A stretch of 8,006 nucleotides of DNA, from positions 1 to 8,006 of the forward strand of contig JAHFZE010000038.1 of the NCBI GenBank assembly GCA_020854785.1, given 5' to 3'. This DNA is from Methanomethylovorans sp. (GTDB lineage: Archaea > Halobacteriota > Methanosarcinia > Methanosarcinales > Methanosarcinaceae). The notes under the pieces are model-generated. The model saw only the letters and a list, made by a program, of their open reading frames with translations, searched no databases and was not told the DNA's origin. Positions 1-7,102 of this stretch are shown here, in pieces (the stretch's first letter is position 1; each line of letters opens with the position of its first letter). The translations under genes and the position numbers were made by a program.

Positions 1-476
1 ACGCAGTTCAATATGCAGGTCTGTGCCAGAAGCAGTAGTGATGCTATATATATACGTAAAGCTCCTGAGATCGATACCAATACAGAGCTTTTCAGCAGGT
101 TTATTGTTGGTAAAAAATTTCCGTAGTCGTCTTTCTCTATGCCAAGGATTATCTTTTTGGTATAATTGTAATGTATACTGTTACTTGCGGTCATACACAA
201 GTAAATTTGACTAACATGGAATTATTAGTAACTCAGTATACTATTATATAGGTTATTTACTTTGTAATTTCAACTAATTTTCTACAGATGACGTAGATTA
301 TTATTTATTATTCAATGTATATTGTAATTAAATTAATTCTCTCTATTGTAGAATATAGAGCTATGTAGAAATCCTCGGTATTCAAAGAACAAATGAAATT
401 GAGAATTTATTTCACTATTTTATAGGTACTGTTTCAGAATTGTTATTTCTGTCTTAAATGTTGATTTTAATATGTA
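1..476. other. AT-rich stretch with little or no coding content
   Basis: No convincing intact gene is seen here. On the minus strand a frame is open from 180 down to the left edge (60 codons, including IGIDLRSFTY), but it contains no ATG, GTG or TTG start and is preceded by stops at 181-183 and again around 213. It may be the decayed front of a gene lying to the left, and I do not recognise the family. The rest, about 184-476, is very AT-rich. It holds two small inverted repeats: TCTAC/GTAGA at 281-297 and CTCTAT/ATAGAG at 341-360. Neither is followed by a clear T-tract, so I assign them no role. Confidence 0.4.
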
Positions 477-865
477 TTAACAGATCTGAAACTTAAATTT
501 TTTATAAATGAGTTCTTGTACTTTTTTTGTTGACCAATCATCAAGCGTGTGTAACATTGCCTTTAATTCTTCTTTTTGATCATCAGTAAGTTTTGAGGGA
601 TAAAACCTTGGAAACCTAGGCTTTGAACCCTCATATCCATTTTGATTCCATTGTCTTGCCATTGACACTCCACTGGTTTTGATATCCCTGCAAGTTTAGA
701 TGCTTCTTCAACTGAAGCATCATCATAACGATGTTTAATAAAATACGAACGTTGTAGAACTCGTGTGTCTTTTTCTAATGACTTGATATGTTTGAGTAAT
801 TCTTCTGATGAAAGATGATGTTCTATCGGAATTTTTTCTTGTCTGGTAATGAAATATGATGTTAC
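477..865 (-). pseudogene. IS630-type transposase, N-terminal remnant, frameshifted and truncated
   Basis: This is what remains of the DNA-binding front of a transposase. The frame open from 865 gives a helix-turn-helix-like stretch (DDASVEEASKLAGISKPVEC, then QWQ). At about 656-657 the reading must move to the frame that gives RQWNQNGYEGSKPRF, then PSKLTDDQKEELKAML and DDWSTKKVQELI. Joined, this matches the IS630 N-terminal pattern: HTH, W(Q)xRWNxxGxxGL-like motif, then a (P)SKLTxxQxxxL second domain. Losing one A from an A-run (CAAAGA to CAAGA on the minus strand) would explain the shift. The frame ends at a stop at 477-479, where the family would go on into its DDE catalytic domain. That domain is absent, so the copy is inactive. 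No normal start codon is visible at the 5' end either. The family call rests on motif memory, not on an alignment. Confidence 0.75.
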
Positions 866-928
866 TCAATTAATATTAAATGATTGACTAATATCTATAA
901 TCCCCTTCCAGGTCAATTTCTCTGTCAT
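866..928 (-). pseudogene. 20-codon gene stub at the operon end, cut by the IS remnant
   Basis: An ATG at 928 lies 4 nt after the stop of the small membrane protein gene. It has an AGGT Shine-Dalgarno-like sequence 6 nt upstream, embedded in that gene's last codons. The frame encodes 20 residues beginning MTEKLTWKGIID and then meets TGA at 866-868. The transposase remnant continues in the same frame beyond that stop. This looks like the first codons of a further operon gene whose body was lost or displaced when the IS630-type element inserted or decayed. A chance short ORF is the alternative. No function can be assigned from so short a piece. Confidence 0.3.
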
Positions 929-932
929 GGCA

Positions 933-1337
933 TTACCTGTGCATCAAAGAACCAGCCTTTGCAATAATTTCCCTTGAAGAAGCTGCGATATTCTTTTCAG
1001 GCTTTGCATTTGCTGTTTTTATCGGCACCTTCTTGTTTTCTCTCCTTCCCAGGTACCAGGTAAAGATCTCTGAGTAAACTATGATCCCGATAAGCGTTGA
1101 CCAGACGAACAGCAGCACATGGTAGTTGTTTATGGGTACATTACCTTCTGCAAGCACTAAATGCCTGAAGGCCAGGAAAGACAATGTTGTATCAGGTATT
1201 ATGAAAATGCACATCATAGGCAATAATAGAAGAGCAAGTATGGCAATGGCAGAAGATACATATACCATGAGTATGATCGCCAGCAATGTTAACAGGGCAA
1301 ATATCGCCAGTGAGATAGCAGAATATGCAAAGTCCAT
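933..1337 (-). CDS. Small membrane protein of unknown function, about three TM segments
   Basis: The 134-residue product is mostly hydrophobic: membrane segments at about 4-26, 29-47 and 73-94, a short amphipathic or partly hydrophobic stretch around 51-63, and a basic, polar tail from 98 to the end that is probably cytoplasmic (GRRENKK). No catalytic motif is visible and I do not recognise the family. The start is set at the second in-frame ATG (MDFAYS) because GAGG lies 5 nt upstream; an ATG six codons earlier (1355) has a poorer ribosome-binding context. The gene follows the surface-protein gene with a gap of 53 nt, much wider than the other junctions of the operon. It may be co-transcribed but could also be expressed from its own TATA box (1393-1401). 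By position it may be an accessory membrane part of the ABC system; that is inference only. Confidence 0.75.
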   Translation of the reverse strand: MDFAYSAISLAIFALLTLLAIILMVYVSSAIAILALLLLPMMCIFIIPDTTLSFLAFRHLVLAEGNVPINNYHVLLFVWSTLIGIIVYSEIFTWYLGRRENKKVPIKTANAKPEKNIAASSREIIAKAGSLMHR

Positions 1338-1342
1338 GGTAT

Positions 1343-1346
1343 CCTC
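1343..1346 (-). promoter_or_regulatory. Shine-Dalgarno GAGG deciding the start of the small membrane protein
   Basis: GAGG on the minus strand lies 5 nt before the ATG at 1337. It falls inside the coding part that the longer 1355 start would need, so it argues for the shorter protein. Confidence 0.55.
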
Positions 1347-1390
1347 ATAGTACATTTCGTCAAATATACCTAAACCATATTATTAATTTA

Positions 1391-3196
1391 TTAATTATAT
1401 ACTTTCCGAATTAAATAAAACACCGCTACAGGTATCAGTGATACAACAAACAACAACCCCACAAAAGAAGACACTAAAAAGCCTGCAGCCTGCACTTTTG
1501 TGATCTTGCTGACTTGTGTTTCATTTCCAACAGCCTTTGTGCTGGTATCTTTAAGCTCATTATCTTCAGATACCACATCCCCGTCAATGTACATTTCTAC
1601 CGTATTCGAGTAAACTGTCATTTTTTTCATCTGATGGTCAATATACCTCATCTCAAATTCGGGCAATGTGTACTCTCCTGCTTCTGCAAACATTATGTCA
1701 TAGCTCTGGAGAGCCACTTCTCCAGGAGCAAGTTTACCGGACCATTGCAGGTTGCCGCTGACAAGATCAGCTTCCTTAGGCAGTTCATCTTGCACATGGA
1801 CTTCAGCTTCCCCCTCACCTATATTCAATACTTGCAAGGTCACAGTAATTATTTCCCCTTCCATTGCATATCTGCTACTCACGGTCTTATCTGTCACTAC
1901 ATAGGAACCGTTCACCATTACCTCTGGTGCGCCAGATGTTACCTCATAAAGATTCCCCTTATCTTGCCAGGTGGCAACGGCATTTTCCAAAGTGAAATTA
2001 CCTGGAAAGCTTGGAGTAACAATGTAAGTTATCTCATTCGTAGCATGCGGGCCGACTTGCATTTCCCATTCAAGCTTTTCTGTATCCAGCAGCCTGAACG
2101 ACTCAGGTACCCTATCTGTTATCTTTAATGCTACGGGCATATTGTTCATGTTCTTCAGTTTCAGGCGTACTTTCAGCTGCTCATTTACAGGAACAATGGT
2201 TTTTCCAGAAGGGCCTTTATTCCCAATGACCTCCTTGGTCATGGATATATAGGGATTAATAAAGAACTCATTAGTATCGGTTGCATAGTATGCATCTCCG
2301 GAATGATCTTCACCCGATACTTCTGTGGTGACCGATATGGACTTGCCTGTTGCAGCAGCAGGGATATCAAGACCCGCGGATAAAGCCACTGTTTGCAATG
2401 GTGCCAGTGTTTCCAATGACATTCTCGGTTCGGTAAATACACCTTCACTGACCATATTATCTATTTTTATGTCTCTCAAAGCTAAAGTACCATTGTTGGT
2501 AACTCTCAAAATGCAGGAAACAGGCTCATCAGCCTCAAAGGTATTCTTGGAAGGAGATATATTTACCTCTACATCCGGTTTTCCAGGTCTGTAGGTTTCA
2601 ATGAAAGCCTGTGATCTGGTCTTGTCGATATAGACCAGTCTGACCATAAATGCATTATCATATTTTTTATGGTCTCTCAATGCAAAAGAATTCTCATATT
2701 TCCCGGATGGGGACACAACTGCAATGTTCACTTCTTTGCTGGAGATGTTCGTTAATGAAAGTGCATATGCTCCATCCCAAATCACATCTCCCATAGATAG
2801 CGAAACCTTAGGAGTGGACAGCACCCATACTTTTTCAAATTCGTGTTCATACACAGCGATCGAGATCTTACCTGCAGTAATTCCGACCACTTTGATCTTA
2901 AGGTCATTATCATATACTCTCTGACTATTGGGACCAGCATCTACATAATAGGCCTTTTTGAAGTCTCCGTTCTTGTACACAAGAACGACAGCAGATGGTT
3001 CAGCAGTGTTCTGGTCAAGGCTATAGATCTTTAGGATGTATCTTTCAATGCTAGCTTTCTCTCCAGCTCCAAGTTCAACACTTCCCTTATATACCCAGAT
3101 GTCCTCATGCTGGAAATCATATGCATTGGCAGGATAGGTAAAAACCAGCAATATTATTATAAGGAAACTGAAAAGGACATGTGCCGTTCTTTTCAT
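1391..3196 (-). CDS. Secreted, membrane-anchored COG1361-type protein with CARDB-like domains
   Basis: The 601-residue product has a signal peptide (KR, hydrophobic core 7-20, likely cleavage after AYPANA-type residues near 25) and a single C-terminal membrane helix at about 570-596 ending in RKVYN. Most of it therefore sits outside the cell, anchored by the tail. Residues about 41-118 and 132-203 look like two divergent copies of one beta-rich module. After them come three CARDB/NEW3-like immunoglobulin-fold domains, at about 207-315, 316-427 and 430-535, each with a pattern such as LRVTNNGTLAL or LQVLNIGEGEA. A polar linker (540-569) precedes the helix. N-glycosylation sequons are seen at N150, N212, N235, N400, N429 and N558. 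No PGF-CTERM-type sorting signal is present. ATG at 3196 follows the permease stop by 1 nt, with AAGGT in the permease's last codons as ribosome-binding site. It is probably the surface partner or substrate-contact part of the ABC system; function unproven. Confidence 0.88.
   Translation of the reverse strand: MKRTAHVLFSFLIIILLVFTYPANAYDFQHEDIWVYKGSVELGAGEKASIERYILKIYSLDQNTAEPSAVVLVYKNGDFKKAYYVDAGPNSQRVYDNDLKIKVVGITAGKISIAVYEHEFEKVWVLSTPKVSLSMGDVIWDGAYALSLTNISSKEVNIAVVSPSGKYENSFALRDHKKYDNAFMVRLVYIDKTRSQAFIETYRPGKPDVEVNISPSKNTFEADEPVSCILRVTNNGTLALRDIKIDNMVSEGVFTEPRMSLETLAPLQTVALSAGLDIPAAATGKSISVTTEVSGEDHSGDAYYATDTNEFFINPYISMTKEVIGNKGPSGKTIVPVNEQLKVRLKLKNMNNMPVALKITDRVPESFRLLDTEKLEWEMQVGPHATNEITYIVTPSFPGNFTLENAVATWQDKGNLYEVTSGAPEVMVNGSYVVTDKTVSSRYAMEGEIITVTLQVLNIGEGEAEVHVQDELPKEADLVSGNLQWSGKLAPGEVALQSYDIMFAEAGEYTLPEFEMRYIDHQMKKMTVYSNTVEMYIDGDVVSEDNELKDTSTKAVGNETQVSKITKVQAAGFLVSSFVGLLFVVSLIPVAVFYLIRKVYN
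1393..1401 (-). promoter_or_regulatory. Possible TATA box for the small membrane protein gene
   Basis: On the minus strand TATATAATT spans 1401-1393 and overlaps the last codons of the surface-protein gene. With the usual spacing of about 26 nt from TATA centre to start site, transcription would begin near 1371. That would leave a leader of about 34 nt containing the GAGG ribosome-binding site. The region is AT-rich, so a chance match is possible. Confidence 0.3.
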
Positions 3197-3197
3197 A

Positions 3198-4298
3198 TCA
3201 TACCTTCATATGATCTTTTTTCACTAGTATTGTCAGCATCCATAACAACAGAAGGGCAAGGAACATATATCCTGCAGTCCATGCAAACGCTTCCATACCT
3301 CGTATGCTGTCAAGAGCAAGCCTTGACACAAGATTCAGTGGTGAATTGGTGTACAGGTAAGATGACATGAACAGCAGTATCAGTACAAGCGAATAGAACA
3401 ACTGTGCTGTCCCTCTCTCTTTACACAGGACAGCTATCATGCTCCCTGCAGTGACCAGTGTCAGGGATATCATAGTAACTACAAGCAGTATCTCGGTAAA
3501 GTTACTGATCTGTATACCATTAAGTCCCAGCAGTAACATCCATGCCAGGGATTGTACAGGTGCTATGGCAGTAGCTACAAGTGTTTTACCTCCCACTACA
3601 TCAAGCAGGGATACCGGTGAAACAAGCAGCATTTCCAGCGTCTTGCGTTCGAACTCTTCAGTGATCATATCAATAACAAGCCCCCCTGATATGAAAGCCG
3701 GAGTGAACATCAGCAAAGGCAGAAGTGCCACGTAGACGAACTCCAGCTTGCTGGATGATGAACCTTTATTACCCCGGATTATCTGGATATCAAGAGGTGT
3801 GTAACCATCAAGTCTCATAGTTCTTACACTCCTTACACTTTGCTCGAATTTCTCAAGTGGTTTTTTCAACTGCAGTGAAACAATGGTTGCTTTGAGTTCG
3901 GAACTGGGCAGATATATGTCCAGATTGATCAGATCATTGCCATCAGCCGTTTCGTTAGGTATGTTTATGATAGCATCTATCTTCCTGTCATAGAAATCAG
4001 TATATGCTTCCCTGAAATCTGTATATTTCACAGGTTCCAGATCGCTTATTTTCATTAGCTTGAAAAGTTCTCCTTCGGTGTCTCCGATAACCCCTATCTT
4101 CGATTCTTTCATTTGCATGCCTTGCAGGGCCATAGGGTCATAGAATGATGTAAGGCCTACAACAAGGAATGCAGAAAAGGAAGCAATGAACAGCTGCACA
4201 AGTACCGAAAGAACGAATGTCTTTTCCAGCAGCAGTCCTTTATATTCCCTTCTGGCGATCGACATTATCTTTTTCGGGTAAACTTTAGTCTCAGCCAA
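3198..4298 (-). CDS. ABC-2 type permease (NatB/YhaP-like)
   Basis: This 366-residue protein is an integral membrane subunit of an ABC exporter. A cytoplasmic N-terminus (IARREYKGLLLEKTF) leads into TM1 at about 27-49. A loop outside the membrane of roughly 135 residues (50-185) follows, then five further membrane segments near 186-208, 238-260, 268-290, 298-316 and 337-358. The ABC-2 hallmark lies between TM2 and TM3: ITEEFERKTLEMLLVSPVS followed by DVVGGK (212-238), the coupling region that meets the ATPase. The start is TTG at 4298: AGGGGG lies 7 nt upstream, and the start overlaps the end of the preceding gene by 8 nt. An ATG at codon 12 is an alternative without a good ribosome-binding site. 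Its partners are very probably the other permease of the operon and the divergent ATPase. The substrate is unknown. Confidence 0.92.
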   Translation of the reverse strand: MAETKVYPKKIMSIARREYKGLLLEKTFVLSVLVQLFIASFSAFLVVGLTSFYDPMALQGMQMKESKIGVIGDTEGELFKLMKISDLEPVKYTDFREAYTDFYDRKIDAIINIPNETADGNDLINLDIYLPSSELKATIVSLQLKKPLEKFEQSVRSVRTMRLDGYTPLDIQIIRGNKGSSSSKLEFVYVALLPLLMFTPAFISGGLVIDMITEEFERKTLEMLLVSPVSLLDVVGGKTLVATAIAPVQSLAWMLLLGLNGIQISNFTEILLVVTMISLTLVTAGSMIAVLCKERGTAQLFYSLVLILLFMSSYLYTNSPLNLVSRLALDSIRGMEAFAWTAGYMFLALLLLWMLTILVKKDHMKV

Positions 4299-6063
4299 AA
4301 AGAAGCCCCCTGAGCATGTATATATTGTATATTGTATGCATTGCGGTTGCTAATAACAGGAAAAACACATAGCTTCTGTGGCCTGTAAAATACACTCCAA
4401 GAGAAGTGACCATAGTCGTTGTCACATGTAATAAGAGGGGTATAAGGAGCAATGTGCCCATGGTCATTACCGAACCGAATGCTGAAGAGGCAATGGGTGC
4501 AAGAGTTATTACAGATACAAGCTTCTCTCCAAAGAAGAAACCTCCTCCTGCAAGCAATGCAAGCGTTCCGGCGTTTTTCAGGTTCAGCGGCTTCAACCTT
4601 CTTTTCATGATTGTGTAGATACCTATTGATTTTGCGATTTCTTCCACGAAAGCTGAGAGTATTATCATTGTGATCACTGAATAAGGAAGTGGCAGATTGA
4701 AAAGCATGACTATCAGCATCAATTGAGCCATGTATACAAAAGGGATCGATACGATACTAAGGGCAAATACAGAACCTAGAGGTGATGACAGGTAAATTTC
4801 CATACAATCCATAATTTTCTCAGGTATGGTCTTCTGGCTGAACAGGTCCTCTTCCCTGAAGATAGCCGTACCAAATCCATAGATGCTCAATGCAACAAGA
4901 TAAAAGGGTAATGTGGAGAATATGTACTTTCCAAAGCTTATATTTCCCTTTTCGATCAGGTTCACTATGAGTGTCATTGGAGATATGGAGCTCACTGTAT
5001 GCACATTTGCGAACATCGCAGGAAAGAATACGTATCCTGAAACGATCACTGAGAAGAACACCATGGCAAATGTCAGTTCTTTGAAACTGCGGGAAAATAT
5101 GGCTGCTATGAAAGATAATGAAAAGAACAGGAGTAACACTGGAAATATCACTGCTATCATTGCAAGGGATGTTCTCAATTCCTGAATGTCTGATGGTCTT
5201 TCTATGTACAGGGAGATAATAAATAGCAAGAGCATGGCAAAGAGTATGTAAGGCATACTTTTTCCAAGCACTATGTCCCTGCTTCTAAGCGGTGCCACAA
5301 GCAACAGCTCACATCTGCGGTTCGTTCTCTCTTCCATTATACTGGAAGAATAGAACTGGGACACAAAATATATGGGAAAGATGAACAGAAAAGAGTAAAG
5401 TATTGCTGTGAAAGGTATGGGTGGCGTGAAATTTGAAGGTGTGGCAATGGTCTGCCTCTCAAATAGTGTTTTAGAGTTACTGTTTTCCAGTTCATCCAGT
5501 TCTTCAGGTGAAATAATTGTTGAAGTGTGTTTTCCAGCCGTTGAGGTTCTTTTATTTTCTTCGCTACCTTCCAATTTCTCATTCTCAATATCTGATAACT
5601 GATCATCTTTCTTAGTAGCGCTTCCAAATACCTGGAAACTCTCAGGTCTTTCAAGGTCATGGATGGTAATCCATACCGGATGGCTGTTGTTGACATCGTT
5701 GTATGATGAAAGCACAGTTTCTCTGTAATTGATGAATACCTTTTCCAATGCATCTGCAGCAGCAATTGATTTCTTTGTGCCCGAAATGTATGCACGATCC
5801 TCAACGATAGTTATGTCAGCATCCATGCTATCCGCAGGCAATACATCGAATCTATCATCACTGTCGATAATACTGTCCAGTTCTGAGGAAGAAGTGACCA
5901 CACTGTATATCTTCTGATCCAAATTCATGCCTGTAAGAGATACTGCATAAGATACACCCGAGAGTAGCAGTAGCGTGAACAGGACTGCAATTATAGACCT
6001 GCGGCTGAACTTCATTCCCGATCGGATCAATTCCCATTTGGCAACAGTATACCAGCCTGGCAT
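4291..6063 (-). CDS. ABC-2 permease fused to a PrsW-like intramembrane protease
   Basis: Counted from ATG at 6063 the protein has 590 residues in two parts. Residues 1-400 form an ABC-2 permease: cytoplasmic start (GWYTVAKWELIRSG), TM1 at about 23-43, an outside loop to about 216 with a very polar, acidic stretch at 150-200, TM2 at about 217-237, the hallmark MEERTNRRCELLLVAPLRSR, and further membrane segments to about 400. Residues 430-590 are again membrane-embedded and carry motifs of the PrsW/CPBP superfamily: EEIAK at 474-478, FFFGE at 509-513, H546 in a HVTTTMVTSLG motif, and H576 with N580 (HTIYN). These are the expected metal-binding or catalytic glutamates and histidines, all present, so the protease part is probably active. 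An in-frame GTG at 6105 would add 14 residues; ATG is preferred because the family starts just before the GW..VAKWE motif. First gene of the operon. Confidence 0.9.
   Translation of the reverse strand: MPGWYTVAKWELIRSGMKFSRRSIIAVLFTLLLLSGVSYAVSLTGMNLDQKIYSVVTSSSELDSIIDSDDRFDVLPADSMDADITIVEDRAYISGTKKSIAAADALEKVFINYRETVLSSYNDVNNSHPVWITIHDLERPESFQVFGSATKKDDQLSDIENEKLEGSEENKRTSTAGKHTSTIISPEELDELENSNSKTLFERQTIATPSNFTPPIPFTAILYSFLFIFPIYFVSQFYSSSIMEERTNRRCELLLVAPLRSRDIVLGKSMPYILFAMLLLFIISLYIERPSDIQELRTSLAMIAVIFPVLLLFFSLSFIAAIFSRSFKELTFAMVFFSVIVSGYVFFPAMFANVHTVSSISPMTLIVNLIEKGNISFGKYIFSTLPFYLVALSIYGFGTAIFREEDLFSQKTIPEKIMDCMEIYLSSPLGSVFALSIVSIPFVYMAQLMLIVMLFNLPLPYSVITMIILSAFVEEIAKSIGIYTIMKRRLKPLNLKNAGTLALLAGGGFFFGEKLVSVITLAPIASSAFGSVMTMGTLLLIPLLLHVTTTMVTSLGVYFTGHRSYVFFLLLATAMHTIYNIYMLRGLLFG
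4306..4311 (-). promoter_or_regulatory. Strong Shine-Dalgarno before the TTG start of the second permease
   Basis: AGGGGG on the minus strand lies 7 nt before TTG at 4298 and inside the last codons of the fused permease-protease gene. It supports the rare start codon and translational coupling of the two permeases. Confidence 0.55.
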
Positions 6064-6125
6064 CAAAATATATAATGAATTTATTATATTAATAGGTATG
6101 GACACATCTGAGCAGCTCTTTCATT

Positions 6126-6138
6126 GATATATAATTAT
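6126..6138 (-). promoter_or_regulatory. TATA box for the permease/surface-protein operon
   Basis: On the minus strand TTATATATC-like sequence is centred near 6132. Transcription would begin about 26 nt downstream, near 6106. That gives a leader of about 43 nt before ATG 6063, without a visible Shine-Dalgarno, or an almost leaderless message if GTG 6105 is the true start. A second AT-rich match at 6080-6090 would place the start at about ATG 6063 and is an alternative. Confidence 0.45.
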
Positions 6139-6156
6139 CTGAAGACAATGTCAAGT

Positions 6157-6170
6157 AATTATATATAATT
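6157..6170 (+). promoter_or_regulatory. TATA box for the ATPase gene, predicting a leaderless message
   Basis: AATTATATATAATT is a perfect 14-bp palindrome centred near 6163 and contains a TTATATA-type archaeal TATA box. A start site about 26 nt downstream falls at roughly 6190, and the ATG is at 6194. No Shine-Dalgarno sequence precedes that ATG, in agreement with a leaderless or nearly leaderless transcript. Confidence 0.55.
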
Positions 6171-6193
6171 TAAAGTATTGTTTTATCATATAC

Positions 6194-7102
6194 ATGATCG
6201 AAGTGAATGGGTTAAGAAAGGAATACGGTGAATTTGTTGCCGTAGACCGGTTAAGTTTCAATGTGGAAAAGGGTGAGATATTCGGTATCGTAGGTCCTAA
6301 TGGTGCAGGTAAGACCACTACTCTGAAAATGTTAAGCGGCCTGGTACATCCTACAGCGGGAAGCCTACAAATAAACGGTATCGATATATCAGTGGATCCT
6401 GTACGGGTCAAATCTATACTTGGGTTTCTGCCGGAAGAATCTCCCCTCTATGAAGGCATGTATGTGGGTGATTACTTACTCTTCTTCAGTGAACTATATG
6501 ATGTAGATGGGTACATTGCCAGAAAAAGGATCGATTCTTTGCTAAAAGACCTCTCGCTCAATGCGGCAGGCAAACGAATTGGAGACCTTTCCAAAGGTAT
6601 GCGCCGTAAGGTTGCTATTGCAAGGTCCCTTATCAATGACCCGGAACTTCTTATATATGATGAACCGGGTTCAGGCCTTGATCCTATGACCTCCAGATTC
6701 ATAACAGAGTATATCAGATCACTCAAGAAAAACGGAAAGACCATTATTTTCAGTGCTCACAACCTATATCAAATGGAGAAGTTATGTGATCGTATTCTGA
6801 TAATCAAGGATGGAAAGCAGGTTACACTGGGATCTGTTGCTGAGATACGTAAGGAACATTCTAAGGTGCTTTACAGACTGGAGTTCATGGTAGATGATCT
6901 TGCTGATCTTTGTATTGAGGGTGTGAAACGCCTGCAGGACAGGTTCGTACTTGTGACAGCAGATATGGATACTGTTAATGAGATCACAGGACGTGTCGTG
7001 ACAAACGGTGGCAGAATAATAGAAATGCGCACTATGGAGCCTGCTTTGGAAGAAGTGTTCCTTGAACTTATGGGAGTAGACCTTACTGGAATAGATGGTT
7101 GA
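6194..7102 (+). CDS. ABC transporter ATP-binding subunit (NatA/CcmA-like)
   Basis: This 302-residue cytoplasmic protein is the motor subunit that should drive the two ABC-2 permeases encoded divergently. All nucleotide-binding motifs are present in order: Walker A GPNGAGKT (34-41), a Q-loop region LPEESPLYEGM (79-89) with Glu at the usual Gln position, ABC signature LSKGM (132-136), Walker B LLIYDEP with D156 and E157, D-loop GLDP (161-164) and H-loop His189. LPEE and LSKGM are typical of the NatA/CcmA exporter group (COG1131). After about residue 215 comes a C-terminal region of some 85 residues ending in MEPALEEVFLELMG, the usual NatA-type tail. Length is normal for the group. The gene stands alone on the plus strand, separated from its presumed permeases by a 130-bp two-way promoter region, so motor and channel may be adjusted independently. 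Confidence 0.95.
   Translation: MIEVNGLRKEYGEFVAVDRLSFNVEKGEIFGIVGPNGAGKTTTLKMLSGLVHPTAGSLQINGIDISVDPVRVKSILGFLPEESPLYEGMYVGDYLLFFSELYDVDGYIARKRIDSLLKDLSLNAAGKRIGDLSKGMRRKVAIARSLINDPELLIYDEPGSGLDPMTSRFITEYIRSLKKNGKTIIFSAHNLYQMEKLCDRILIIKDGKQVTLGSVAEIRKEHSKVLYRLEFMVDDLADLCIEGVKRLQDRFVLVTADMDTVNEITGRVVTNGGRIIEMRTMEPALEEVFLELMGVDLTGIDG

Noticed and set aside
23..214. Plus-strand ORF of 63 codons at the left edge
   Set aside because: Composition is not protein-like, it has no ribosome-binding site, and it lies opposite the more plausible minus-strand frame.
281..360. Two short inverted repeats as terminator or CRISPR-like repeats
   Set aside because: The arms are 5 and 6 bp, the sequences are not repeated at regular spacing, and no clear T-tract follows.
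1338..1355. Longer start for the small membrane protein at 1355
   Set aside because: GAGG with 5-nt spacing precedes the inner ATG at 1337, while the outer ATG has only a distant AGGT.
1514..2128. Plus-strand ORF of 204 codons
   Set aside because: It is antisense to the surface-protein gene, rich in Cys, His, Phe and Ile, with no domain likeness; it is a shadow of the coding strand.
5337..5804. Minus-strand ORF of 155 codons in another frame
   Set aside because: It lies wholly inside the fused permease-protease gene and has no ribosome-binding site or recognisable motif.
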